The notes below the pieces were generated by a model. It saw only the letters and a program-made list of their open reading frames with translations, was not told the DNA's origin and searched no databases. DNA of 64,000 bases, taken from contig NZ_AP022577.1 of NCBI RefSeq assembly GCF_010730955.1, positions 3,720,001 to 3,784,000 of the forward strand, in the 5' to 3' direction. This DNA is from Mycolicibacterium aubagnense. Lineage in GTDB: Bacteria > Actinomycetota > Actinomycetes > Mycobacteriales > Mycobacteriaceae. The position numbers and the translations under genes are program-made. Position 1 is the first letter of the stretch. Every line of letters starts with the position of its first letter. This document shows, piece by piece, positions 41,042 to 51,235 of the stretch.

Positions 41042-41554
41042 CTAGCGGCAGAGTGTGAGCACAGGCGGTAGCAGCGCGGCGATCTGTTGGCCCACTGCCT
41101 CGAACGTTTCAAGATCGAGGCCGATAGGATCAGCGACTTCCGCCGGGTGATGCTCGGGCAGGCGGGGACGCAGCGCGGCCAGGTCGGCGACCGAGCGTGG
41201 GCCGTAGGTAGACGCTAGGAGCGCGGCTTGCCCAAGGGTGAACGTTTTCCGAAACTGTCGCGGCGCTAGTTCCAATACCGCAGTGCGTTGCACCTCGGTC
41301 ATCGTGAGGACGAGGTCGGCGTCAAAGGCGATTGGCGGAGTCAGCTGCCGTGCGGTGAAACCGGTCGGATCACCACCTAGTCGGACCAAGACATCAGCGG
41401 CGAGCTCGTGTATCGGGTGTCCGATCATGGCGTGCACTCCCGCACTCGTGGCGGTGAAGTCGGCGATGCCCATCGGGGCGGCAGCCGCGACCGAAAGTCG
41501 TTCCGCGATAGGTGATCTGCAGATGTTCCCAGTGCAGACGAACAAGATGCGCAG
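41042..41554 (-). CDS. Low-molecular-weight protein tyrosine phosphatase (Wzb-like)
   Basis: A 170-residue LMW-PTP. It has the P-loop CTGNICRS near residues 7-14 (C-x5-R-S complete), a His-rich middle, and a late acidic VADPIGLDLETFE that supplies the general acid Asp. In Wzy-dependent capsule systems such a phosphatase (Wzb) resets the Wzc tyrosine kinase; no Wzc is seen in this window. The usual start (M-R-I-L-F-V) falls on CTG 41554, four bases after GGGAGG. A rare CTG start, a longer form up to 41698, or a base error are all possible. Confidence 0.8.
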   Translation of the reverse strand: MRILFVCTGNICRSPIAERLSVAAAAPMGIADFTATSAGVHAMIGHPIHELAADVLVRLGGDPTGFTARQLTPPIAFDADLVLTMTEVQRTAVLELAPRQFRKTFTLGQAALLASTYGPRSVADLAALRPRLPEHHPAEVADPIGLDLETFEAVGQQIAALLPPVLTLCR

Positions 41555-41630
41555 CCCGACCTCCCAGAACAGTCCTAACGCAAACGTCAATACTCCTGTG
41601 CGCACGCACCTTACGTGCCACGATAAGCCC

Positions 41631-42500
41631 GTGAAGGGCATCATCCTAGCGGGCGGATCGGGCACGAGGCTGCATCCGATCACCTTGGGTGTGTCCAAGC
41701 AGTTGATACCGGTCTATGACAAGCCGATGGTGTACTACCCGCTCTCTACGCTGCTCTTGGCGCGCATACGCGACATTCTGGTGATCACCACGCCTTTCGA
41801 TGCGCCGAGTTTTGAACGGCTGTTGGGTGACGGCTCACGCTTTGGCGTCTCGATCACGTATGCGCAGCAGCCATCGCCAGAGGGGCTTGCGCAAGCCTTT
41901 ACTATCGGCGCCGACTTCATCGGCAGCGATAAAGTCGTGCTCATATTGGGTGACAATCTGCTGTATGGACCGGGATTGGGAACTCGCCTGCAGAAATTCA
42001 GTGACGTTGACGGCGGCGCCATATTTGCTTACCGGGTGGCCGAGCCCAGCGACTATGGCGTCATTGAATTCGATACCCAAGGAATGGCGATTTCGCTTGA
42101 AGAAAAACCGAAAGTTCCGAAAAGCAACTACGCAATTCCAGGTCTCTATTTTTATGACAATGACGTGGTGTCAATCGCACGGGAATTGAAGCCGAGTGAC
42201 CGCGGGGAGTATGAGATCACCGACGTCAACCTCGGGTACCTGGAGCGGGGCCAGCTCCACGTTCAGGTGCTGCCCCGCGGAACAGTGTGGCTCGACACCG
42301 GCACGGTCGACCATATGACGGATGCCGCCGAGTTCGTCCGCACCATGGAGCGACGGACTGGGCTCAAGGTCGGCGTGCCCGAAGAGGTCGCGTGGCGGCA
42401 AGGTTTCCTGACGGACGACGAACTCCGGGAGCGCGCGGAGGGCCTCGTGCGGTCCGGTTACGGCTGCTACCTGCTTGATCTTCTCGACCGGGAGTGGTGA
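41631..42500 (+). CDS. rmlA: Glucose-1-phosphate thymidylyltransferase (RmlA)
   Basis: A 289-residue nucleotidyltransferase with the RmlA pattern: GIILAGGSGTRLHPITLGVS (residues 3-22), PVYDKPMVYYPLSTLL, LGDNLLYG with the metal-binding Asp, EEKPKVPKS, and VWLDTGTVDHM near the end. It makes dTDP-glucose, the first step to dTDP-rhamnose. GTG 41631 gives the standard N-terminus. rmlB, C and D are not in the window and are expected elsewhere in a mycobacterial genome, so this is probably an extra copy belonging to the glycan island. Confidence 0.92.
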   Translation: MKGIILAGGSGTRLHPITLGVSKQLIPVYDKPMVYYPLSTLLLARIRDILVITTPFDAPSFERLLGDGSRFGVSITYAQQPSPEGLAQAFTIGADFIGSDKVVLILGDNLLYGPGLGTRLQKFSDVDGGAIFAYRVAEPSDYGVIEFDTQGMAISLEEKPKVPKSNYAIPGLYFYDNDVVSIARELKPSDRGEYEITDVNLGYLERGQLHVQVLPRGTVWLDTGTVDHMTDAAEFVRTMERRTGLKVGVPEEVAWRQGFLTDDELRERAEGLVRSGYGCYLLDLLDREW

Positions 42501-42945
42501 TGGCACCGGTCGAGGGTCCTTGCTGGCTTCGGATGGGTACGATTCGTCGTGGTGTTGCTGGCGCCCGGGTTTGCGACATCCCGGGGTTTGCGAGCGTCGA
42601 TCACCCCTGATCGCTTGTACCCCTCAGCACATCAGCCGAAAGCCCCTGACCAGCAATTATTGACACATAGGTAAATACTACTACAGCGTTAATTCAGCGG
42701 TCTCATGAAGGTTCCTGAATTGCTACCCAACTGTCGAATTGGTTGCTGATGGATGTGTGTCCTCATTCAAATTACCGAGCCCAACTAATCAATATTGACG
42801 TTTTAGCAAAAAACCTTCGCGAAAGCGGATACATGGGACTCTCGCAGTCGTAGCATCGCCCTCATGTAGGGCTCATATGGATTCCACAAGGGATACATAA
42901 GAGGCCCCTTCCGCGCCGCAGGGTTTGGATTAGATCGGGGTCCAG
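42501..42945 (+). other. Intergenic region with low GC content
   Basis: A 445-base gap with no gene seen. It is visibly AT-rich from 42650 to 42830 compared with its neighbours. TTGACA at 42659-42664 could be a -35 box, but no good -10 follows at standard spacing. It presumably holds the promoter of the next glycosyltransferase gene. Confidence 0.4.
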
Positions 42946-44141
42946 ATGTCTTCTGTCGCAATAATCGGTACACGTGGATACCCCAGCTATTACGGGGGAT
43001 TTGAGACGGCCGTACGAAAACTCGCACCTGATCTCGCCGATATGGGGTGGGACGTCACAGTTTATGGCCGGCGTGGTGCTACGAAGCCCGATGACCCCAC
43101 CTTGGATCCGCGGATAAAGCGGAAGGTCACCTGGGGTATGGAGACGCAGAAACTGAGCACGTTGTCGCATGGTCTGACAGCTGCGCTGGATGCCGCGGCT
43201 CGCAAACCTGATGTGGCATTGATCATGAATTGTGCGAACGGCTACTTCCTGCCCATCCTGCGCGCGCGGGGGATACCGACTCTGGTGAATGTCGATGGAC
43301 TGGAATGGGAACGCGACAAATGGAGCCCGCTGGCCAAGAGGGTCTATAGAAGAGCTGCCGAGTGTACGGCGAAGTGGGCGGACGGGCTCGTCTTCGATGC
43401 GCGCAGGATCGCCAGGTATTGGAAGGAAACCTTCGGCGCTGACGGCGCATATATTCCTTACGGTGGCGATATCACGGCCGAACTACCAGTGCCAGAAGGG
43501 CTGACGCGGCGCGAATACGTCCTTGTGGTAACACGATTCGTGCCGGAGAACACCGTGGCTCAGTTCTTTGAGGCGGTTCCGGCCATCGCGGAGCATCACC
43601 CGGTGGTTATCGTCGGCAGCTCCGGGTACGGCGGCGAATTGGATGACACCGCGCGACAGCTCTCCGCGCATCCTTCGGTGACTTGGTTGGGGCATGTACA
43701 CGACCATCAATTGCTGCTCGCGTTGTGGCAGCATGCGGGCCTCTATTTCCACGGCCACAGCGTCGGCGGGACCAACCCAGCGCTGGTGCAGGCGATGGCG
43801 GCGGGTGCGCCGATCTTGGCGCGGACACCGACTACAACCGCGAGGTTCTCGGTTCTGCCGGCGAGTTCGTGTCGGATGATCCTGAGTTGATCGCTAAGTC
43901 CATTCTGCACCTCATGGGGAATCGCGCTGAGCGGGAAGATGAATCGCGCGCCATGGCGCTGCGGGCCGCACAGCACTATTCGTGGGAGTCGGTCGCCCGC
44001 AGCTATGACGGTGCGATGCGCGCGGTGATGGAGGCGCGCGGCGTGGCTGCACATGCCGAAGTCCATCCCATCTTAAGCCGTGCTGCGAAGCTGGACCTGC
44101 CAGTTCCTCGCCCGGCGCGACCGCAGAGACTAGCGATGTAA
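42946..44141 (+). pseudogene. DUF1972-type family 4 glycosyltransferase, one frameshift
   Basis: The first frame (from ATG 42946) begins VAIIGTRGYPSYYGGFETAV, the hallmark of DUF1972 glycosyltransferases such as rhamnosyltransferases of capsule pathways (Cps2T type). It continues through NVDGLEWERDKW and the GT4 donor-site region LYFHGHSVGGTNPALVQAMA. Near 43823 a G is missing: GCGCGGACACC should read GCGCGGGACACC. The second frame then continues DTDYNREVLGSAGEFVSDDP to 44141. Adding one base gives 399 codons. The break lies in a G run, so a sequencing error is quite likely and the gene may be intact in the organism. Confidence 0.82.
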
Positions 44142-44278
44142 CGTTTGATCACCAGTCCAGCAATTGGGTTTACGTGACCTGTCTCCAGGCGCGACCGTCC
44201 TCAACGCGCGGTATGCCGTTCAGATAGAAGCGGGCGCACCTAAGGTCAAGGCGGCTCACGAAGTCGATCATACTAGTG

Positions 44279-44299
44279 GACTGTCATTTCGCGACAGTC
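44279..44299. terminator. Small hairpin between convergent glycosyltransferase and flippase genes
   Basis: GACTGTC (44279-44285) pairs with GACAGTC (44293-44299) around a seven-base loop and overlaps the stop codon of the flippase gene. It is a weak terminator candidate. Confidence 0.35.
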
Positions 44300-45869
44300 A
44301 AGAATGATCGAAGTATCGACGGGTCCGACGTAGCAATTCGTCTCCTTTGAAGGCCTGAAGCCATTTCGAAGGAAGCGTCACTGCAGGCAAGTACCCACGC
44401 CTCCAACCGATGAACAAATAGGTTGCGAAGAATACGGTGGCTGATGCGCAAAACGGCAAGATGGCCGACCTGCGGTCGTCAGTCGCGACTAGGAAATTGA
44501 ACGGTAGGGCGGCTACGGTCGCCGCTCCGGCGGCAGCGAAGGGGCCCAAGACGCCGCGAGTATACAAATTCAATGGGATATCGAGTTTCGCATGCATGTA
44601 GTAAAGGCCCAGAAATTTCGCGATGGGGACACCGATGGCAATTGCCCCAGCTAGCCCTGCGAATCCCCAGAAATATGTGGCGGCAACCGCTGCTATCGTT
44701 TGAAAGACACCGGTGGCAACCGAGACCTTTGCGATCACTGCCGGTCTGCCGATTGCCGATAGTGTGCATGAGCATATAGCAGTCGAGAGGTTGACTGCTA
44801 TTCCTATCAGCAGTGCAAGCAGGACGACGATAACCTGCTGACGATCGTGGCCGAGCCACACGGTAATAGCTGAAATGGCAGTAGCCGCCATTGAAAATGG
44901 GAATATCAGCGAGACCGATGTGTTGCGGCGGACCAGATGCTCATACTGGTGCAGGACACCGTCCATGCCTCCAGATATGTAACTCTGTGTCAGATGCGGG
45001 GTCAATGTAGATGCGGATGCACTTCCTAAGACTTGCGCTCCCATTGCAAGTCTGTTGGCCAGTTCATAGACGCCCGCCGCGGAGGGGCCGATCATGAGGC
45101 CTGCGATTAGTTTTCCGGATTGGAGTACCAACGTGTCGGCGGCTGCAGCGATCTGAGATGTCACTGCGTAACCGAAAAATTCGCGCGTCAACGCCAATGT
45201 CGGCATCGCGAATGGAATGCGTCGTTCGCCAGCAAGCTTGATGATTAGCACGACGGCAAACCCGAGGGCCGAGCCGGCGACGGAACCGTACGCGAAAGTA
45301 GTTAAAGACGGATTCAGCGCCAACCCGGCGACACCCCCGGACGCTTGGAGTACCGACAAGATTGCCAGACCCACCGTTGTGGGTACAACACGACCTATAC
45401 CTATCGATGCAGCTGTCAATACCCAGCCGAGCAGGCCCAAGAACAAAATCGCGACTGAACTCAGCAGCAGGGAACGCGTCAATGCTGGGTCACTCAATCC
45501 AAGCAAGCGGCTTGTGGGATGCGCCGCCAATACCGCCACCCCGCTGAGGAATGCCCATAAGGCAAGCAGCATCGTAATGCACAGAGTGAGGGCGCCGCCC
45601 TCGCTCTTTGCGTCACCTTGGGTATGGAACAATGCCACATATCGGACGGTCGCTCGCGACGCGCCCAGGTCAAGGAGTGCACCGTACTGCACAATTGCCC
45701 CGGTGATCGCCCAGATGCCGAAATCATGCAAGCCGAGCCGAGCCACTATGTACGGTGTACAGACAAGCTGAACGCTGTAGCCGGCCACAATCGGCAGCAT
45801 TTGAACCGCCGAACCCAGTTTGAGTGAAGTGGTTCCTTGTGCCGTGGGCGCTTTCTTGGAATCTGTCAC
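44298..45869 (-). CDS. Polysaccharide flippase (Wzx/MOP superfamily-like)
   Basis: A membrane protein of about 523 residues with 12-14 hydrophobic segments spread over the whole length, the layout of the MOP flippases (Wzx, MurJ, RfbX). It has the usual early Pro-Tyr-Ile-Val-Ala-Arg-Leu-Gly region (TPYIVARLGLHDFGIWAI) found in O-antigen flippases. It would turn undecaprenyl- or decaprenyl-linked oligosaccharide across the membrane. GTG 45869 gives a short N-terminus before the first helix; ATG 45959 would add 30 hydrophilic residues. A Wzy-like protein is encoded at 61240-62643 in the same island. Confidence 0.82.
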   Translation of the reverse strand: MTDSKKAPTAQGTTSLKLGSAVQMLPIVAGYSVQLVCTPYIVARLGLHDFGIWAITGAIVQYGALLDLGASRATVRYVALFHTQGDAKSEGGALTLCITMLLALWAFLSGVAVLAAHPTSRLLGLSDPALTRSLLLSSVAILFLGLLGWVLTAASIGIGRVVPTTVGLAILSVLQASGGVAGLALNPSLTTFAYGSVAGSALGFAVVLIIKLAGERRIPFAMPTLALTREFFGYAVTSQIAAAADTLVLQSGKLIAGLMIGPSAAGVYELANRLAMGAQVLGSASASTLTPHLTQSYISGGMDGVLHQYEHLVRRNTSVSLIFPFSMAATAISAITVWLGHDRQQVIVVLLALLIGIAVNLSTAICSCTLSAIGRPAVIAKVSVATGVFQTIAAVAATYFWGFAGLAGAIAIGVPIAKFLGLYYMHAKLDIPLNLYTRGVLGPFAAAGAATVAALPFNFLVATDDRRSAILPFCASATVFFATYLFIGWRRGYLPAVTLPSKWLQAFKGDELLRRTRRYFDHS

Positions 45870-46521
45870 GATGATCGAACCCTGTTTTTGCCACGCGACG
45901 GGTTTCTGGGTGTCTTGGTCGAACGGGTCGGTCGCGCACGACGCGGCGCGGTAGACCATCGTGAGCGTGTCATAGCCGCCAATGCGTGTGGTTCGGGCTC
46001 GGTCGCCCTACCGTGGGTCCCCGTGTCGTCAGGTTTTGGCGTCGTGCACGACTCGTCAGCAAATCGCGGAGATAGTGGTGTCACCAATTCCGTTTCGCTC
46101 AAGGCATCCAACGTCGTTCCCATGACGGCTAGCTGATTCTGGATTTTGCTAAAAGGCCGAGTCGTTACTGTGAAGTTTCCCAACTGAATCTGCCTATAAC
46201 ACTACAGTTGGAACAGTGCGCTCGTGCCGAGAAAACCCGAAGCGAAGTGCTCGGCTATGGAGCAGACCAGCGTCGAGGTCGGGATGGCTGCTGCAGACCT
46301 CCGGCTCGCGCGAGGATGGTCCGCGAGGCGCCGTAGTCCGTCCGTACGTCCTGTTACTCCGTCCGGATCGATCGCTCGCGAAGCGTCATGCGGAGTATCG
46401 ATGACCGTGGGCCGCGACGCGTGCCGTCAAGTGTCTCGCGAACGGACATGCGCTTGACGTGACGACAAGAGGCGACCCACGGGGGCTCTCCTCCGGACAC
46501 CGATGACACACCGGATCGAAA
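45870..46521. other. Intergenic region between flippase and GT4 genes
   Basis: About 650 bases without a recognised gene. A 105-codon minus-strand frame (46183-45866, MGNFTVTTRPFSKIQNQLAV) overlaps the flippase start and could be a small gene or chance. A short palindrome GGTG-T-CACC lies near 46076. Promoters for both flanking genes are expected here. Confidence 0.35.
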
Positions 46522-47742
46522 GTGAGTAAAGTGCTCAAGCCCGGTAATCGCATATTGCTACTGCATTCAGCGGATGAGGCTTACGGTTCCGACCGGGTAC
46601 TCCTTTCCGTGGCAAACTACTTGTGCCAGAGGGAAGCGCAAGTCCGCGTGTTGCTCCCCGACGACGCACACCCTGGATGGCTGACTGACCGTTTGACCGA
46701 AATTGGCGTCGACGTATGCCACGGGCCGTTAGGAATTGCCCGACGACGTTACCTGACCACGACCCACCTGCCGAAGTTTGTCCTGAGTCTTTGGAAGGCC
46801 AGGAAGTTCGTGCTGAAGCAGATCAGTGCGTTCGATCCTGAGGTGGTCTACGTCAACACATCGGCGTCGATCATCGGGGCGTTCTTGGGCCGTCGGCGGC
46901 GCTGGTCCCTCATTTGGCATGTCCATGAGATCATTGAGAATCCCCGTTGGTTGGCGTGGTTCTTTCGTAGGTTGCCGCTATCCGCCGATCAAGTAATCGT
47001 CGTCTCAGCAGCCGTATTCCGACATTTGTGCGGCGATGGGGAATCGCCGGGACACGTAGCATTACTGCGTAATGGAATTTCACCGCGAGCCCTCGCGGCG
47101 AAACCCAGTCTGCCGCCGTTACGTGTTTGCTTTGCCGGCCGCCTGAGCGAGTGGAAGGGTTATCAGGTATTCCTTGACGCGGCAATCGAACTCGCCTCGG
47201 AGGGCGAGCCCATCGAGTTCGTCATCGCTGGCGAGCCAGTGCCGAACGAACAATGGCGCATCGGTGAGATTGAGTCAACTGTTGACCGTCGCGGGCTCGC
47301 CAGTCAAATACAGCTAGTCGGCTTCCATTCCGACATCCCGGCGCTTTTCGACTCGATGCACGTCGTCGTGGTGCCGTCGATATTGCCTGATCCCCTGCCC
47401 ACCGTAGTGCTCGAAGGGATGCGCAGCGGATGCGTGGTCATTGCGACGCGGCATGGCGGCGCGGTCGAGATGATCGAGGACGGAGTATCCGGCTTCCTGG
47501 TGGCACCGGGCGACTCGGTCTGCCTGCAACACTGCATTCTGCGCGTTCTCGCCGACCCCGGACTCATTGACGACATCGGGTTCGCCGCATGGACTCGGGT
47601 CGAATCTGAGTTCACGACGGAAGTGTTTTGGCAGAATCTGTCGCCCATCTTTTCGCGGGCAATCGATGTCGCAGCCAAACGCCGCAGGCGAACTCGGTGG
47701 AATTGTCGCGCTTCTGTTCCCAGCAGCCCGCCTCGGGCTTAG
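46522..47742 (+). CDS. Family 4 glycosyltransferase
   Basis: A GT-B fold glycosyltransferase of 406 residues. The N-terminal acceptor domain opens with ILLLHSADEAYGSDRVLLS. The C-terminal donor domain has RVCFAGRLSEWKGYQVFLDA, the Lys/Glu-containing VVPSILPDPLPTVVLEGMRS (E-x7-E pattern) and GGAVEMIEDGVSGFLV. It probably transfers a sugar to a lipid-linked intermediate. GTG 46522 is used; the ribosome site is weak. The next glycosyltransferase starts 11 bases after its stop, so the two form an operon. The last 20 residues are Arg-rich. Confidence 0.87.
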   Translation: MSKVLKPGNRILLLHSADEAYGSDRVLLSVANYLCQREAQVRVLLPDDAHPGWLTDRLTEIGVDVCHGPLGIARRRYLTTTHLPKFVLSLWKARKFVLKQISAFDPEVVYVNTSASIIGAFLGRRRRWSLIWHVHEIIENPRWLAWFFRRLPLSADQVIVVSAAVFRHLCGDGESPGHVALLRNGISPRALAAKPSLPPLRVCFAGRLSEWKGYQVFLDAAIELASEGEPIEFVIAGEPVPNEQWRIGEIESTVDRRGLASQIQLVGFHSDIPALFDSMHVVVVPSILPDPLPTVVLEGMRSGCVVIATRHGGAVEMIEDGVSGFLVAPGDSVCLQHCILRVLADPGLIDDIGFAAWTRVESEFTTEVFWQNLSPIFSRAIDVAAKRRRRTRWNCRASVPSSPPRA

Positions 47743-47753
47743 GGCGGTTCGAG

Positions 47754-48920
47754 ATGGATCCGGATTATCGAACACTGAATCAAACCGGAAATACCAATGA
47801 CCTACGTGTCTTGATGATCATCGATTGGTTTGTCAATTACGCTGCACCAATAGCGGTTTCGCTGAAGGACACCATTGACGTGAGATGCGTGCTCAAAGAC
47901 CACGGCACGGAGTTGGGGCTGCCGGGCCGTGCTATCCGCGAAAAAGAGGCGATGTTTGATCCAGTTCAGGTCGACTTCGTGCCTGGCAAACAGTCTGATC
48001 TGCGCAGCCTTGGAGCGCTCGTTCGACTCATCATTAAGGTCAGGAAGTTTCGGCCTGATGTTGTTCATTCGCAATGGCATTCAGACTGGCGACTACTGTT
48101 GCTGTCTCTTGCTGTGCCGCGGTCGTCAAGGATCTTGACGGTGCATGACGTGACGCCCCACCCTGGCCGGCAGTTTCATACGAGCTATTTCAAGCGGCTC
48201 GTGAGATGGGCGCTGTATAGAACCAGCGATGGGTTTGTTGTGCATGGTGAACGGCTGGTTCCATTGCTTCGCGAAGACCCCCGCGTTCGAGCTCTGGCGT
48301 ACATCGGAGTTGTCCCCCATGGTTCGCTGGCCCACCCAACAGAGCGCTACCCGCTTCCGCACGATCGATGCCTGCTCTTCTTCGGCTGGTGGGAGTACTA
48401 CAAGGGCCTCGATCTGCTGATACAGGCGATGGAAGCTGTCGGCAAGATTCTTGGCGATGTTCGGCTCATTGTCGCCGGCCACGGCTCAGAAGGTCCGCGA
48501 GCCCGTTCGCTCGTGAACACTCCCGAGTTGTTCGAATGGCGAGAGGGCTACATTCCCGACGAGGATTTGCCAGCGCTTTTTGGCTCGGTTAGCGCGGTGG
48601 TTCTGCCCTATCGAGAAGCCAGTCAGAGCGGTGTCGTACCGTTGGCGTTTGCTAACGGGCGGCCTGTGATCGCAACAGACGTTGGTGCACTTGGTGAGGC
48701 GGTCGAGGACGGGTTAAACGGCCTTCTTGTGGAGTCTCCCACAGTCGACGGACTTCGGGATGCGATCATTCGTCTGTTCGCTGAGCCCGGACTGCTCGCT
48801 ACGTTGGCCAATGGAGCGCAAAGGACGGCCGACGAATCGCTTCAGCCTGCAACCATCGCCCGCAAGCATCAGGCGGTTTATGCCGCAGTCGCAGCTGCGA
48901 AAGCGCGCCGGCTCTGCTGA
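47754..48920 (+). CDS. Family 4 glycosyltransferase
   Basis: A 388-residue GT-B glycosyltransferase. The N-terminal domain has RVLMIIDWFVNYAAPIAVSL and HSQWHSDWRLLLLSL. The donor domain has LLFFGWWEYYKGLDLLIQAM, then VVLPYREASQSGVVPLAFAN (E-x7 motif) and GALGEAVEDGLNGLLV. ATG 47754 is 11 bases after the previous GT4 stop; a longer form would overlap that gene by more than 100 bases. Substrates are unknown. Confidence 0.87.
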   Translation: MDPDYRTLNQTGNTNDLRVLMIIDWFVNYAAPIAVSLKDTIDVRCVLKDHGTELGLPGRAIREKEAMFDPVQVDFVPGKQSDLRSLGALVRLIIKVRKFRPDVVHSQWHSDWRLLLLSLAVPRSSRILTVHDVTPHPGRQFHTSYFKRLVRWALYRTSDGFVVHGERLVPLLREDPRVRALAYIGVVPHGSLAHPTERYPLPHDRCLLFFGWWEYYKGLDLLIQAMEAVGKILGDVRLIVAGHGSEGPRARSLVNTPELFEWREGYIPDEDLPALFGSVSAVVLPYREASQSGVVPLAFANGRPVIATDVGALGEAVEDGLNGLLVESPTVDGLRDAIIRLFAEPGLLATLANGAQRTADESLQPATIARKHQAVYAAVAAAKARRLC

Positions 48921-49091
48921 GTGCCCCGCCAAGTAATCGAACGCGCCGCGCGCCGGGATCAATCAAGGCTGTCGGTGGCTCGATTTGAAATTCGACTATG
49001 CCGAGGTGCCGAATCAGCCGCGACCTACACGGAATGCCAGCTGTGGCTAGTTGGGCGAGGGTCGCGGCCCGACGCTCGGGGTGAGCAAAAA

Positions 49092-49901
49092 CTAATAGGA
49101 TTTCCTGCCACGTGCCACGATGCCAAAGGTATTGGGCGGAAAATACTTTGTACCGACTCGCTGCAGCAGTGGCATGAAGGTCGAGAAGTATCGGTCTACT
49201 TGAACATCGTCAAAACGCTTCTTTAATGCCTCTTCAAGAAGAAGGTCATCGACGCCGTCACGGACGACGTGGTATTCGACAAGGTCATCATCGTTGAACT
49301 CGCCTTTCCAGCGACGAATCCGAGTATTGAGCCCCCGCCGAATGTCCCGCATCTGCGTTGCGCGCCACACAAAATATGAGCCCCAGTTCGCGACTCCCGC
49401 CCACCGCGTTTGACGGGGATACCACAATGGGTCTTGGAAGGTGACGATGCTGCCGCCGGGGCGTAAGATGTTGTCGCACATACCAATAACTGTGGCCATG
49501 TAATCGGGAATGTGGTGAATAACCGAGATGAACAGGATGACATCGTAGGACGATCCGTCCTGTTGCCAAGTATTGCCATCCTCATCGTAAAGCAGGCGTA
49601 CCAGGGGATTATCGTGGTATTTGGTTCTCAGCAGATCCAGGCTCGGCCTGGACATTTCCGTGGCAGTCGGTCGGCCGCCCGCGTCCAACACCGTGTCAGT
49701 GAAAACTCCGTGCCCAGCTCCGACCTCCAACACGTCGCACGAGTCTTGGCGCTCAAGAATTTCGGCGATGGCATCACGGACATTCTTGGTGACGCGATCC
49801 CGTAAGGCTGCGTGTCTGAGATGCGGACTACCGGGGACATAGTCATACCCCTCCCCATGGAGTCTCTCCTGCGCTGCGCGCACGACGTCGCGGTCAGTCA
49901 T
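49092..49901 (-). CDS. Class I SAM-dependent methyltransferase
   Basis: A 269-residue methyltransferase. Motif I DVLEVGAGHGVFTDTVLDAG is near 56-75, motif II has DVILFISVIHHIPD near 121, and motif III has LRPGGSIVTFQDP near 145. It resembles sugar or lipid O-methyltransferases of surface-glycan loci. The C-terminal half is longer than a minimal fold and includes WRATQMRDIRRGLN. It is the first of three methyltransferase genes on the minus strand in this part of the island. The acceptor is unknown. Confidence 0.82.
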   Translation of the reverse strand: MTDRDVVRAAQERLHGEGYDYVPGSPHLRHAALRDRVTKNVRDAIAEILERQDSCDVLEVGAGHGVFTDTVLDAGGRPTATEMSRPSLDLLRTKYHDNPLVRLLYDEDGNTWQQDGSSYDVILFISVIHHIPDYMATVIGMCDNILRPGGSIVTFQDPLWYPRQTRWAGVANWGSYFVWRATQMRDIRRGLNTRIRRWKGEFNDDDLVEYHVVRDGVDDLLLEEALKKRFDDVQVDRYFSTFMPLLQRVGTKYFPPNTFGIVARGRKSY

Positions 49902-50074
49902 ATGGAGAATTTACCAGCCCGCTGGTGCCAAAGAAGCAGATCGGACTGATACTGGCATTGTAGTTCGCATCTATTGATGTTGTGACTGAGATTTGAGGGT
50001 GGCACTGTGTCAGACCTGCTCAAAGGACCGGACCGCCATGCGGTGGGGGAGGGCTTGACCAAACGTGTCGGGCA

Positions 50075-51007
50075 TTACCGAGTTAGTTCGACCGCCAAAA
50101 ATGGAGCCAGTGGTGTCGCACCGAGCCAATCAGGAAGCAAATTCAGATAAAAGCGCGCAACCGGCACCAGTCGCCCGGCACGCCCTGCGCCGACGCGCAC
50201 GAAATCGAAATAATTCGCCATGTTGAGAGGACGAACCTTACTTGCGCCGGCTTCGCGGGCCATTCGTCGAACTTCTTGGAATGACATCAACGGGTGAGGA
50301 CCCCACGTGGCGTGCAGGCAGAGGTGGGTGCGCTCAAAGAGACGGTGGCCAAAGTTGGTCGCCGACCAATCGTGAGCGGGATCGAGCGGGAACGACTTAT
50401 TGGGGGCGACGATGATAGCTCGACCGCCCGGCCTGAGGACGCGCATCATCTCGCTGATGTAGCGCAAGCGGTCGGATTCCCGCTCTGCCGGCGGGTCCGG
50501 CTCACCGATGTGTTCGATTACCCCAAACGACCACACTAGGTCGAACATGCCGGACTCGAACGGCAGATCCAACGCAGATCCGGCCAGGACGCGCTCAGGA
50601 TTCGCCCCAGCGTCCTTCCACCCGACAAGGTTGCCTGGGAGGTCAATTCCCCAAACGTCGATCGTCGGATACAACTCGGCGATCATCTTGCCGATGGATG
50701 CCGTTCCGCACCCGATGTCAAGAGCATTCCGGTCGCCTGGTCGCAGGTGGCGGGCCAGCCAACGCTCGGCGCGAGCGGTTCCGCAATCTTGCTCTGCCAG
50801 ATAGACGTCGTCGGGCGACCACTCAATTAACCCAATTGTTGACGAAGGCGGCGTCAAATTGAGATATCCCCCTGGAAGGACCGGGTACCTCGCTGAGCAG
50901 GACCGGCAAATGACCTCTGCCTCATGCCGGTCTAGGCGTCCACGGCAGTGAGGACAGATGACTGAACTCACCAGCGGCAGCCTTTCGACCGTTTCGTCAA
51001 AGCTCAC
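50075..51007 (-). CDS. SAM-dependent methyltransferase with N-terminal zinc ribbon
   Basis: A 310-residue protein. A CPHC...CRSC zinc-ribbon (about residues 18-36) precedes a methyltransferase fold with motif I ALDIGCGTASIGKMIAEL near 94, the acidic GIDLPGN, and DLVWSFGVIEHIGEPDPP and LRPGGRAIIVAPN. Such Trm112-like ribbons are common on methyltransferases in glycan loci. GTG 51007 is used; GTG at codon 13, nine bases after GAAAGG, is an alternative start. Confidence 0.82.
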   Translation of the reverse strand: MSFDETVERLPLVSSVICPHCRGRLDRHEAEVICRSCSARYPVLPGGYLNLTPPSSTIGLIEWSPDDVYLAEQDCGTARAERWLARHLRPGDRNALDIGCGTASIGKMIAELYPTIDVWGIDLPGNLVGWKDAGANPERVLAGSALDLPFESGMFDLVWSFGVIEHIGEPDPPAERESDRLRYISEMMRVLRPGGRAIIVAPNKSFPLDPAHDWSATNFGHRLFERTHLCLHATWGPHPLMSFQEVRRMAREAGASKVRPLNMANYFDFVRVGAGRAGRLVPVARFYLNLLPDWLGATPLAPFLAVELTR

Positions 51008-51235
51008 TCCCGAAGTATGCCACGCCTGAATTCTGTGGACGGTCGATTCTCACGTTATTTCTGTGATTCGACTTGCGCGCAACGAATCTCGCGTCCGCAA
51101 GATGGTCTCCAATAGTGCCAGTTTTGGTGTGGCGCGGTGGGTATCCAAACCCTCTGCTGATGCATTTTATGATTCGGCAGGTAATCCCCCCGCCGGGATG
51201 CTCACCTGGGTCACTGATGCTTTAACCGCAGGGAT

